Below are positions 23,401 to 33,900 of a stretch of DNA of 64,000 nucleotides, piece after piece (within the stretch, counting starts at the first letter, position 1; each line of letters opens with the position of its first letter). Source of the stretch: Brachionus plicatilis (lineage: Eukaryota; Rotifera; Eurotatoria; Ploima; Brachionidae). Under the pieces are notes generated by a model. That model saw nothing but the letters and a program-made list of their open reading frames with translations. It was not told the origin of the DNA and did no database searches. The position numbers and the translations under genes were made by a program. The stretch is from contig QEOQ01000238.1 in NCBI GenBank assembly GCA_010279815.1, forward strand, positions 541,062-605,061. Reading direction: 5' to 3'.

Positions 23401-24480
23401 TGTTACAAATTACTATCAACTCATAATAGACTAATTAAATTCCTGAAAAAAATCTAAGATGAGGAGTAAAAGAAAATTTTGAATGAAATGAAGATATTTA
23501 TATTTGGAACAAGTTTTTTGTATTTTTTTTTTAACATTACAAATTTTATGTTGATATTAAACTTGTTTAAAAATGTAAATTTAAAAGGCATTGGCATCAG
23601 CTCTAACTTTTACAATTAATTTCTTAATATTTAATTAAAATCATTATACAGACCCATCTGTTGATTCATGTTGTTGAATCATTTTTTAATTTGAATTTTA
23701 AAATGAAAAGAATTTTTTTCTTTTTTTTCTGCACAATAAGAATGTCTTTAAATAATGTGATCTCTAGCATGAAGCTGAAAATACGACAAAGTTTAATATC
23801 AAGTTGTCTGGTAGTCTGTATGAAATTAAAAGAAAATTAAATAAATTGAGTAAATTACAAGAAGATTTATTTAATTTTTCCCTTAAATTAAGTCAATCGT
23901 CACTTCATTATCTCAAAATTGATTAAATTTCTAGATGAATAGAATTAAAATTATTTGAAAAATTTTACTAAAGACCAGGCTCGAAAGAACAAACTGCAAT
24001 TTTTCAAAAATTACTATGAAATAGAAAATTACTATAAAAGTATAATCAAAAAATTTATAATCTTTAATTTTATTTTAATTTGCACAATAAAATTTCAAAA
24101 GAGATAAAATGAATTTAATTTAAGAATTTCTCAATGATAAAAAAATTTATTTCTAAAGGAAAATAAACCACAGTAATTATTTGGTAACAAAAATTTGACA
24201 ACTTTAAAAAAAAAATTAATGGAGTCCAAAAAAAAATTAAGTATTTATAACAGAAACAATCTTAATAAAAAATTCAAAGACGGAGGAAAACATTTTGTTT
24301 TTATTTGTGTTTTGTTGCTAAATAAATTTTTATCTAGAAAAAATATCAAAATCATTTGCTAATGAAAAACTTTTTTTAAAAACTTAAAAGATAAATAAAT
24401 TCACTTGATAATTTTCTTTTGATATTTAGCTTACTATTTAAAAAATTTACATTTCGAAAAAATTAAATTTAAATTTTGAG
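20480..24480. other. Four-kilobase AT-rich intergenic region
   Basis: No gene, RNA gene or complete mobile element recognised. A perfect GC-rich hairpin at 22018-22042 is the single outstanding structure. Short AT microsatellite runs lie near 21890. The last 100 bp before 24485 should hold the promoter of the KY-like gene, but no TATA box in a convincing position was seen. Confidence 0.5.
22018..22042. repeat. Perfect GC-rich hairpin
   Basis: ACGGAGGGGGC and its exact reverse complement GCCCCCTCCGT are separated by three bases (ATA). It gives an 11-bp, almost pure GC stem in DNA that is overwhelmingly A/T. No mobile-element ends could be recognised around it. Confidence 0.85.
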
Positions 24481-24484
24481 AAAA

Positions 24485-26932
24485 ATGGGATGTTGTTGTT
24501 CAAAGCAAATTGTTCCTGAGCCTGAGCCGGAAGCTTTTGATTTTGCTGAACGCAAGGGTTCACAAAAATCTAAACTGAATAGATCAAAAAAAGATGTCAA
24601 AAAGGAATCAGATGATGAGTTAGAAGAAAAAGAAATTATCAGTGATTTGGAAAAGGATCTTGAGGAAAACAAACGTGGTAAATTTGACCAAAGATTGGAA
24701 GTAAAAAAACCAAATGAATTTGAAAAGGAATCGGAAGAAAAAGAAATAATCAGTGATTTGGAAAAGGATCTTGAGAAAAACAAACATGATAAATTTGACC
24801 AAAGATTGGAAGTAAAAAAACCAAATGAATTTGAAAAGGAATCAGATGATGAGTTAGAAGAAAAAGAAATAATCAGTGATTTGGACAAGGATCTTGAGGA
24901 AAACAAACATGATAATTTTGCCAAGGAATTAGAACAAAAAGAACGCTTTGAAATCAATGAATGGATAGAAATAATAGACTTTTTATCTTCTAAAAAAGAC
25001 TTGGAATCCTATGTATTTTCAATTAAAAAAAGTAATGTAATAACAGTACAAGGTCTAGCAGAATACATAAATCATGGACCAGCTAGGAGTAATTTGGAAA
25101 AATATTGGATGATTTTTTTATGGATTACTGAGAACATTGCCTACAATACCCTTGGTTACAGAAGTGGTAATCTTGGCAATAACAGTGCAGATTATGTTTT
25201 TCAAAGTGGTTTGGCAGTATGTGAAGGATTTTCAAGCTTATTCAGTGCTATTTGTGAGTTTATTGGTCTTGAATGCATTAGGATAAGTGGATTTGCCAAA
25301 GGAGATGGCTACAAAATCGGAGACACATTTGATAATACAAACCATGCTTGGAATGTGATCAAAGTGGAAGGTAAGTTCTATTATGTTGATTCAACTTGGT
25401 CCTGTCGGCATAATAATTATGATACAACTGAAAAAGATTGGAATCCATACTGGTTCATGACTCCTCCGAACATATTCCTCGAATCACACTTTTCACCTGA
25501 AATTAAGCTCCATAGAAAAAGTACAAAGGAAGAATTTGAAAGAATGCACTTCTTTCGATTGCTCTATCACATCTACGGATTCAAGAGTGATCAAATAGAA
25601 AGTTCGTCTATTGAGGCAACCAGCAATCCATTTTGTGTTGAATTCACCAGTGTCGAGAATTGTGACCTTTTAGTCAATCTAGAGGATTTTGTAACAAAAA
25701 GCAAAATAAATGATGCGGTCATTTTACAAAAAGACTCCACACACTCTCCATTTAGATATTGTATAATTATTTTTACTGAATCAAAGTTTAGAAAGTATGG
25801 TCTAAAAATTTTTGCCAAAAAATCAAATTCACAGTCTACATCTTACAGTTTTCTCACAGAGTTGATTCTAATACCATCGGACAAAAGTAAAGTAAAGACT
25901 AAACATGAAATGGAAAAATTGATCCCAGCCTACAACTTGACATATATGGAAAACAAAATCAAGGTGATGTCACACAAAAGGTCGCTGATTTACTTGGACA
26001 CAGACAAATTGGTTATGGAATTTGAAATGGATAAATCACTTGAGCCTTTGTTCGAATTAAAAACCCTTCAAACTAAAGTGGTAGTAAAAGATGCGGTTTT
26101 AGTCCAAAAAGAAAGTCACAGAACAAACACAAACAAATTTTGTTTGATTATTTTATTTCCAATTGATAAAAAAGAATTTCTCATCCAACTTTTTGCCAAA
26201 CATTCAGATTCAGAACAAAATACCTTTGATTTTGTCACAGATTTTAAGTTAATTTTAGAAGAAGTGCCAAGGAAGTTGAATTGGAAAGAAATAGAACATT
26301 TGATTCCAGCTTACAATTTGACATTTTTAGATAATAAAATAAGACTGGTCTCACACAATCGTGTCTTTATTTCATATGATTCAAAAGTACTTGAAATGGA
26401 GTTTGAAGTTGATAAATCTGTTGAAATGATGGCAAAATTAAATAAAATTGGTGATCCCAATGAAATACAGGGTTCAACTTTGGTACAAAAAGATCCGAAA
26501 AAATCCCGAATTAAAGTTTATGTTTCTTGTCATGAGGCAGATAGAGTTTATAGCCTTAGACTTTACTCGAAAAATTTTTATAATAATTTATTTCATGAGT
26601 TTGCTAATTTAAATGTAATGAAAAAAGGGCTTACAGAAAAAATTTCTTTTTTGACCAAGTATGGCTCAGAGCGCTTTGTTTTTGTGCATGCTCCAATTTA
26701 TTCTGATCTTAATATTGGAACCAAATACACATTCAAGTATTATGTTGAAAGTGCTAAGGTGGTTTTTTTAAGCTTGGGAAAAAAGGAAATTTATTTAGAT
26801 GAATGTGAGAATGAGCCGAATATATTTGAAATTGATTTTCAACCTCATCAATCAGGCGACTTGAACCTATGTGCTAAATTTGAATATGGAAACAGCTATA
26901 GTATCTTATGCAAATATAAAGTTAAAATATAA
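24485..26932 (+). CDS. KY-type transglutaminase-like protein, lipidated N terminus
   Basis: An intronless 815-residue protein. I chose ATG 24485 because it gives MGCCCSKQ, a classic N-myristoylation (Gly2) plus palmitoylation (Cys3-5) signal; the TTG upstream is not a credible start. An acidic/basic region (about residues 45-160) holds near-identical tandem repeats containing EKEIISDLEKDLE and KFDQRLEVKKPNEFEKES. Then comes a transglutaminase-like domain of the kyphoscoliosis peptidase (KY) type with the triad in place: Cys246 in GLAVCEGF, His287 in NHAWN, Asp302 in YYVDSTW. C-terminally, three related modules with YNLT motifs, such as IPAYNLTYMENKIKV and IPAYNLTFLDNKIRL, follow, the usual partner of this domain. 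In vertebrates KY acts at the muscle Z-disc; membrane tethering here is inferred. Substrate unknown. Catalysis by this family is often doubtful even with an intact triad. Confidence 0.9.
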   Translation: MGCCCSKQIVPEPEPEAFDFAERKGSQKSKLNRSKKDVKKESDDELEEKEIISDLEKDLEENKRGKFDQRLEVKKPNEFEKESEEKEIISDLEKDLEKNKHDKFDQRLEVKKPNEFEKESDDELEEKEIISDLDKDLEENKHDNFAKELEQKERFEINEWIEIIDFLSSKKDLESYVFSIKKSNVITVQGLAEYINHGPARSNLEKYWMIFLWITENIAYNTLGYRSGNLGNNSADYVFQSGLAVCEGFSSLFSAICEFIGLECIRISGFAKGDGYKIGDTFDNTNHAWNVIKVEGKFYYVDSTWSCRHNNYDTTEKDWNPYWFMTPPNIFLESHFSPEIKLHRKSTKEEFERMHFFRLLYHIYGFKSDQIESSSIEATSNPFCVEFTSVENCDLLVNLEDFVTKSKINDAVILQKDSTHSPFRYCIIIFTESKFRKYGLKIFAKKSNSQSTSYSFLTELILIPSDKSKVKTKHEMEKLIPAYNLTYMENKIKVMSHKRSLIYLDTDKLVMEFEMDKSLEPLFELKTLQTKVVVKDAVLVQKESHRTNTNKFCLIILFPIDKKEFLIQLFAKHSDSEQNTFDFVTDFKLILEEVPRKLNWKEIEHLIPAYNLTFLDNKIRLVSHNRVFISYDSKVLEMEFEVDKSVEMMAKLNKIGDPNEIQGSTLVQKDPKKSRIKVYVSCHEADRVYSLRLYSKNFYNNLFHEFANLNVMKKGLTEKISFLTKYGSERFVFVHAPIYSDLNIGTKYTFKYYVESAKVVFLSLGKKEIYLDECENEPNIFEIDFQPHQSGDLNLCAKFEYGNSYSILCKYKVKI
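24615..24900 (+). repeat. In-frame coding tandem repeat
   Basis: Units of about 108-120 bp beginning GAAAAAGAAAT and containing ATCAGTGATTTGGAAAAGG occur three times (the last partial) within the N-terminal region of the KY-like gene. Third-position differences are few, so the duplication looks recent. Unit lengths differ by a SDDELE insertion. All units keep frame. Confidence 0.85.
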
Positions 26933-27327
26933 TTTTAAATTAAAATTTATCAGCTATTTTAAATAAAAATTTTATTGTTGTTATGAAATTCAGTAACAAA
27001 TTCGAGGACCAAATAAAAAAATTTGAATAACTTTTTTTCTTTATATTAAAATTAGTTATGTGAATGCCACATGGTACAACATACATAGTTGTATCAACTG
27101 TCAAAGTCTGCTGATAATATGCAACATTTCTTTAAATTTTGAACTTAATAAAAAAATAAAAAAATATTTTAACTGCTGATTAACAAAATTTCAATTGATT
27201 TTTAATTTTTGAGGAGCTTAATCAATTTATTAAACTAATACGTCTTATTGAAAGGATAATAACTATTGTGGTAGCAAATTTATTTTTATTAGTAGCAAAT
27301 GTTTATCATTTAATAATAATAATAATG
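26933..27327. other. 3' flank of the KY-like gene
   Basis: AT-rich DNA. An AATAAA-like motif (AAATAAAAATTTT) lies about 30 bp after the stop and is a plausible polyadenylation signal. Nothing else seen. Confidence 0.4.
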
Positions 27328-28080
27328 TAGTAGTAGTAGTAGTAGTTTAAACTGCAGCTTAGATTTTAGCAGTCGCTTCTTTTTGTTTCGACATCCAAAA
27401 ATCAAGCTTCGCTTTAAAACTATTAAGGTTCTTTGCATTTACCACATCTTCCGGGAGTTTGTTCCATCCATTCACGACTCTATTTGTAAAAAAAGTTAAA
27501 TCTAGGAAGACAATTCTTTACATGTTCACGCGTTAGACAATAGCTATTTCTCCTTAATTCATATTTTTTGCTCCCCGATCTTGTGTTTAGACTGTAGTTG
27601 ATTCCTTTATTAAATTCAATTTGTTCGTAATTGTTTGACACTTTGTACATTTGGATTAGGTCACCCTTAATCTTCTTGTCCTCAGGTTAGTTAACTCTAT
27701 CTTTGACAAACGTTGTTGATAATCCAAATCATGCAGTTCTGGAATCAACTATGTTGCTGTTCGTTGAACTTTCTCGAGCTAATTTATATCCTTTTCCAAA
27801 TATGTCTAACAATAGAACAATACAATAGTTTGATAGTCTCGCTGCAAGGATACTTAAATGCTTTCCTAATTATACCCAACATTCTATTTGCTTTAGCTGT
27901 TACATTCTTGACTTGTGTGTCCCATTTTAAATCATTGTGTATGTAAATACCCAAATCTTTTTCGCATTTTGACTTAGTCAAACCAATCTTGTACTCGAAC
28001 TTACGATTATTGCTACCAATATGAACTACTTTACATTTTTCTACATTTAGCTGAGTCGACCACTCTTTTGACCACTTGCA
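27328..28080 (-). mobile_element. CR1-like LINE, 3' end with microsatellite tail
   Basis: On the minus strand the C-terminal region of a CR1/L2-type ORF2 is well preserved. It includes CEKDLGIYIHNDLKWDTQV, AKANRMLGIIRKAFKYP and TIKLLYCSIV, and after a few frame changes KKYELRRNSYCLTREHVKN, FFTNRVVNGWNKLPEDVVNA and LNSFKAKLDFW. The coding end is followed by a (CTA/TAG)n and (ATA)n microsatellite (27300-27349), the short-repeat 3' terminus typical of this clade. The element is 5'-truncated: the RT catalytic core is absent. Confidence 0.85.
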
Positions 28081-28379
28081 AATAATCTATTAGTTTCGCG
28101 TAGATAAAAACTAAAGCACTATCTGAATTTCACTTTTTCTACCACAAATTCTTATTCTGCATTTAGTTGTTATGGCGGCCAATTTATTGGCGGATTTTAT
28201 TATTATTTGATATACTTTGAATTGTATGAAAATGTTCTTTAAATTAAAAATAATTTATTAAGACTTATAATTATTTCACAAAAAAAAAATAAATTATTTA
28301 GTGACAAATTTTTTTTTGAATGACAAAAAAAACAACAACAAATGACTAAATTAAATGAAGAAATAGCAAAATGATTAAA

Positions 28380-28620
28380 AAAAATAATTTTAGCTACCGG
28401 TTTAGGTGGACGGTTTAGGCGGAACTATCGTAACCTAGAAAATGTTAGAAGAGTTGATTTGACTGGTGACAATCTGGCACACTAATAGTATCCAAATCGA
28501 ATTGAAATTCAACTTATTTAATGAAATCTTTTTTTTGTTGATTAATTTTATATTTTCAAATTTTAATTCGAATATTTCAGGGATTCAATTTTTAAATTAA
28601 ATTAAATTATTAAATAATTA
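28380..28620. repeat. Repeat carrying the empty target site of the 1.3-kb element
   Basis: The segment GGTGACAATCTGGCACAC, TAGTATCCAAATCGAATTG, AAATTCAACTTATTTAATG matches the two flanks of the element at 59481-60801, but without the insertion. It therefore serves as a paralogous empty site. It has no coding content. Confidence 0.8.
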
Positions 28621-28808
28621 TTATTAGGTATTAAATATTTAATTTTTTATTTAAAGCTGGTATTTGAAATTTAAGGAATAATTCGACTTTAGTTGATTTT
28701 CTTATGAAATCATTATCAATATCTGATTTAATTACTGTTTAAGAAAAATATTGATCAGCGTGAGCATTTTAATTGAATTGTGAAAAAAAAAAAAATAATT
28801 ATTTATCT

Positions 28809-28845
28809 GTTTATCTGTACCGAGCTAAAGCTCTTTCAGAATAAA
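28809..28845 (+). repeat. Short dispersed repeat (CTGTACCGAGCT family)
   Basis: TTATCTGTACCGAGCTAAAG followed by CTCTTTCAGAATAAA, the best-preserved core of the dispersed family, with A-rich DNA after it. It contains the small palindrome GAGCTAAAGCTC. Confidence 0.7.
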
Positions 28846-28954
28846 AAAAAAATTTAATTTTTTTGTTGTTGGGCGTTACATAGATATAAGTAAGTCCATA
28901 CAGATTAAATTAAATTATTGACAAAAAAGTATTTAACTAAAATAAATAATTAAG

Positions 28955-30480
28955 GCTTGTATTTAACTGAGCATTAAATAAATACTGAATGAGCATTAAT
29001 TTTTTAGGGTATTAGCAGTAAATTAAAATCATTTAAAAAATCTCTAATTGAGCATTAATTTATCATTTATTTAGCATTAAATTAAATATAAACAAGCATT
29101 AATAAATTTAAACATTTACAATGAGAAAATTTTTTTTAGCATTATAAAACCAGTAAATGAGCATTAAATTTTTAACAAAGTAACATTAATAAAACCATTA
29201 TTGTACTAATAAAGCACCTTTAGCTTTTGCAGGTCTGCCTCTTTTACGTTTGCTACCAATTTCGACATTTTTAGCCTCCGGAGGTGGTTTGCAATATTTC
29301 AATCTTATTGACATCCCGATGATATGTTTGCACATGTAATTTTTCAAAAACTCCGGACAGCTGCAAGTACTTTTTTTCCAATCGTCGTTTCTTGGAATAC
29401 AAACACACCATATACCAAATTGAACATTTTTGAATGTATCAAATGAATTGAATTTCACTTTGTCATATCGATGTAATTCTTTATCAGAAATCTTAATTAC
29501 GTCTTTAGCTGGTAAATAATACATTATTTCATTGTCAGTTTCCTATTCAATCACTTGTTTATTTAACTTTGTCCAATTGTAACCATTTGTCCAATCAGAA
29601 AGTTTTATTGTCGTATTTTGCTGAAAAACTTTTGCATTAACTATGGATTGGTTTCGTTCAATTGACCATTTTTTTACAATCGAAAGTGCAACAACAGTGA
29701 ATCCAGAAAGCACTAAACGATCACGGAGTGTATCTTCATCTTTAATTACACGATTTGTGAATTATTTGTGCTTGGAGTAAATAGTTGCAATCCTTCGTAC
29801 CAACCATCTTTTGTCATCAACCATTCACTTTGAAAGTATTGAATAAAACTTGTTTCATTTTTCCACTTCTTCAAAAATAGCTGTGTTCAAAAATAGTCTC
29901 ATTTCTGGAAATTTGAAGTGTTTCAATATCTTCCATTATTTCACATTGAGAATTCTTGTATGTCACTTGTCACTTGCTGTCACTAATGTAAGTTTTTTAT
30001 CAACACATCTTTTCATATGAGCCCAACACATCACCATATTTTTGTCATGGCCAAACACATTCGTAAAAGCATTTCTAATAGCTTCAGATCCATCTGCAAT
30101 CAATGCTGCTCGTTGACTTGCCATTTTATGTAAGACGTAAGTTTTTTCATCGTATTTGTATTATACAAAATGTACCGATACATAGTAAAAAGTCCTTAAT
30201 GGTAGCACTGTTAAGCAATTAATGTTGTTTTTTTTTAATTAATGTAAATTTTTTAAAATTAATGTTAACTGCAAATTTATAATGTTCAAAAAATTTAATT
30301 AATGCAAGTTTGATATAATAAATGCACGCTTAAAATAATAAATGCACGTTTAAAATAATTAATGCTTGTCCAATATAATCAATGTTGTTTCAAAGAAATT
30401 AATGCTAAATATTATTATTGTTCAAATCAATTAAATTAATGCTCAAATCAACAAAATTAATGCTCATTTAAATATAAGTC
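28955..30480 (-). mobile_element. MULE element with 10-bp target duplication
   Basis: The element is bounded by GCTTGTATTTAACTGAGCATT (left) and the inverted relative AATGCTCATTTAAATATAAG (right). It is flanked by a perfect 10-bp duplication AATAATTAAG (28945-28954 and 30481-30490). Dense subterminal arrays of GCATTAA(T) point inward from the left, and ATTAATGC from the right, ten or more in total. The interior encodes the C-terminal half of a Mutator-like transposase on the minus strand. The protein end is truncated and frameshifted, so this copy is non-autonomous. Confidence 0.9.
29198..30130 (-). pseudogene. MULE transposase, C-terminal half
   Basis: On the minus strand, from right to left: ALIADGSEAIRNAFTNVFGH, VMCWAHMKRCVDKKL, then TKDGWYEGLQLFTPSTNN. 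After one frameshift come RVIKDEDTLRDRL and FTVVALSIVKKWSIERNQS, then an in-frame TAG. Last is the 108-codon frame (29524-29198) with the SWIM finger CSCPEFLKNYMCKH and the tail SKRKRGRPAKAKGAL. The N-terminal FLYWCH-like region and first catalytic acids are missing. It lies wholly inside the element bounded by 10-bp duplications. Confidence 0.85.
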
Positions 30481-30541
30481 AATAATTAAGTATTAAATCA
30501 ATTTCATTTCAAATTAATTTATTCTAAAAAAGGTTGAAAGG

Positions 30542-30610
30542 TTCCTGAATATTCATCACCAATTTCATTTATGTTCACCTGGAATCCTGCGCCAGAATTG
30601 CAGCCCAAAA
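30542..30610. repeat. Duplicated fragment of the SLC17 last exon
   Basis: A 69-bp segment identical to 31183-31251 except for one base (T for C near its start). The original lies inside the last coding exon of the transporter and this copy lies 316 bp beyond its stop codon, in the same orientation. It has no intact frame context. Confidence 0.9.
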
Positions 30611-30850
30611 CATCAATTTTGTTATATTCACTGTTAATTTGTTACCAAAAAATCAAAATGTTATTGGTTTTATTATAAGAGTGTGTTATGAATTGATTTT
30701 GTACTTATTTTTATTAAATTTGGGGATAAGTTTAATGAGGGCCACTTTTAAGTAGCAGTCTTAAGATGCCCAGTTGAAATTTTTTAATTCTTTTGTCTCT
30801 AAAGATTTTCACTATACTGAAAATTTTTTAAAATTTGGTTAAAAACATAT

Positions 30851-30856
30851 TTTATT
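30851..30856 (-). promoter_or_regulatory. Probable transporter polyadenylation signal
   Basis: AATAAA on the minus strand, 70 bp beyond the transporter stop codon. Confidence 0.5.
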
Positions 30857-30925
30857 TTTGTTTAAAACAGCTTTGAACAGTTCATATTTTGCTGAAGTTA
30901 TTTAAATTTTTTCGCTCATTTTTTT

Positions 30926-33900
30926 TTAATTGAAATATCTAAAACAAATAAAATTAAGTTCATTTTTATTGTTTATTGTTAAATTACTGTTCTGAGCCCA
31001 ATTTTCTACTGTTGCTTTGCTGAATAAAATATAAACGATGGCACCAAATAAATAAATTACTGCTGTTAGATAAAAAACACGCTTCCATTCTTGTTGAGTG
31101 CTATTCGGAGTCATGACACCGACAATGTATGGGGACACTATTCCGGATATAGTCGCAATAGTGTTAGATATTCCGAATAAAATTCCTGAATATTCACCAC
31201 CAATTTCATTTATGTTCACCTGGAATCCTGCGCCAGAATTGCAGCCCAAAAATCCAACACCAAAAGCAAGAAAGCCTATTCCCAAGTAGGGATTTTTGCA
31301 TGTCACAAAAGAAAGCAACACCACAGCCATCATTGGAACTAAGAGACCAATTCCATTGAAAATTTTTCTTATTTTAGATGTTGACATTGCTTCACTTATT
31401 ATTAATCTGTCACTGATTATGCTCGAAATAATTGCACAGGCCCAGCAACTAATGTAAGGTATTGATGAAAATAAGCCATTCTAAAATTTAAATTTTTAAA
31501 ACGTTAAGATAAGAATAAGAATAATTACCCACCAAAGACTTTAATTTTTTTTTGAAAAAAAAAATTTAAAAGTCCTGACTTGGACTTTTTTTTTAATGAC
31601 TTAGACTTTTTTTTGGGACTTTTAAACAACTCTGACTGACTGGTATAATTTTATTTTTATATCATATTCTCCTTATGGTGGTTAATTTGAATTAAATAGA
31701 TAAATAATTATTCTAGATTATTATTTCGATTAACTTTCTTAATTAAATAAAGCTTGAGTAATTGTACTAATTATAAATCGTAGTTAAATTTGGTGTATTT
31801 TTTCGTCTTTTAATAAACATTCATACAATTTTGAAAAAGTATAAAAAAAGTGCGATTTTTTAGATTTATTTAAAAAAAAAAAGTTACTATTTTTACTATT
31901 ACAATTTTATTAAATTAAAAATAAATAGATTCCATCAAATAAAGAATTTTTAGTTTTTATTGTTTTGAAACAAAATATTTTAAATTTTACTTTTTTTATA
32001 CAAGTAAGAAAATAACTTTTTTTAAAAATAATAAAAAAATTTTAAAAATATAAAATAATTAACAATTAAGTAAAAAAGAATTTTTTTCACTTAAAAACAG
32101 AGTTGTTTAAAAGTCACAAGTCTCAAGTCAAGCCCAAGTCCGGACTTTTTTTATTTTTTTTATAAGTCCGGACTTGGACTTTATTCTGTCTTTTAAAAAA
32201 TTATTTAAATCAATTTTAAAACATAGGGCTATAAAATATTTCAATGGGTGAATGACTTTTACTGTGTGCAAAAATAAGTTCCATTTTTGAAGTATTTTTT
32301 ATTAAAAAAACCATGAAATGATTCAAGATTAGTGTTGGTAATCGACTCCAATCGATTGATATAATACGAAAATTGACTAATTTTTTTAGTCAACTACAGT
32401 CTGCCCTCGATTTTATGACTCCCGATTTTGTGACATTTTGAATTTGTGACTAAAAATCAGTGTAACGCCGAAATTCCCCATCCTTTCAATGTTAATATTT
32501 TTCGATTTTATGACATTTAATTTTGTGACATTTTGAATTTATGACATGAAAAAAAGACAAATTTTAGTTCACTTTTGAATCTTTTACATGTTAAAAAATT
32601 TCGATATTATGACGAATTTTTTTTTGCACATATGACATAGCAATTATTATTTTTTAATTTAAAAATAAAAATGCCGAGAAATTCATTCGATTTATTAACA
32701 AAGAAACAAGTCATTGATGAATTAGACAATGGCACAAGCTACGAGGTTATTAAATCTAGATTCGGTTTTTGCATTTAACAGATTTGTATTTTTATAATAA
32801 AACTAATAAATCTAAATTTTAATGCTTATTTGATTTTATGACATTTATGTCACAAATTCAAATTTGTGACGATTTGATTTTGTGACATAAATTCAGTGTT
32901 CCCCAGGCGTGTCACAAAATCGAGGACAGACTGTATTAAATCGACTAATAAATCAGATATTTTAGAAGAATTACACACTCTACTAGACAAAATATATGAA
33001 GCTGAAATATTGAATACTTCTGGAAATTTAACTACATAAAAAGCCGATAATTAGTGTAAATTCTTAATTAATTGTGTTTCTAGTGGATCTCCTCTTAACA
33101 AAGGACTATATGTCTAATTGGGTTGCTAGCAATGTTCTTTGATTCAAAAATTTACTCAAGTTGCCTTTAGTCTAGTTAAAAGACAATAAAGCGCAATTAT
33201 AAAGCTAATAATTTACTCATAAGTAAAACATTAAATTTTTTCTATTGAGAAAAAGTGAATTGATGTTTTTAATGAATCAAAAGTGTAGATAAACTTTGAA
33301 AAAATTTGGAAAAAAAACTTATGTTTTTAAAACTTCTGCTTATTATTGTCTTCTTAAAAATAATTTGAAATATTAATGAAAAATTTGAAAAAATTATGAT
33401 GTATTAGAGTATTTTTTCATCGATTATTACCGATGAAATATTCTAATTTTCATCGATGAATTTCGATGAAATGGTTCCTAACTCATTAATGATTCATCTA
33501 TCAATTTTCATCGATTAATCATCGTTTTTTCTGTGACTGGGAATGAGTCAATTTTTTTATAAAATTCGATAAATTTATTTTCTATATTTTTTGGTTTCTA
33601 TAAATGTGTCATTTTATGAATTTTTTTTTCTAAATTTTGAACGTCCCCCGTGAGAGCGCATTTGGGACCTAGATTTCGAAGAAGGACACATCTGTAATTG
33701 AAGGGCATTCAAAAAAGGGCGAAAAAAATGGTCATTGAATGCATAACAGAGGCGGATATGGTTAACAAATGTAGAGCCAGAATTGACAGACACATGGCCT
33801 CGGAGACTTGAAAAAGATCGGTCTACCGAAGCTGATATGTTTGTGTTACAGCTCACACTACTAGTACTACTACTACTACTTCTACTATTTAAAATTTAAT

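Noticed and set aside
24469..24957. 162-codon minus-strand frame rich in Ser/Phe
   Set aside because: It is the antisense of the repetitive, Lys/Glu-rich KY N terminus.
33614..33856. 80-codon minus-strand frame
   Set aside because: Not similar to anything I know; the block ends in an ACT microsatellite and is more likely LINE-derived non-coding DNA.
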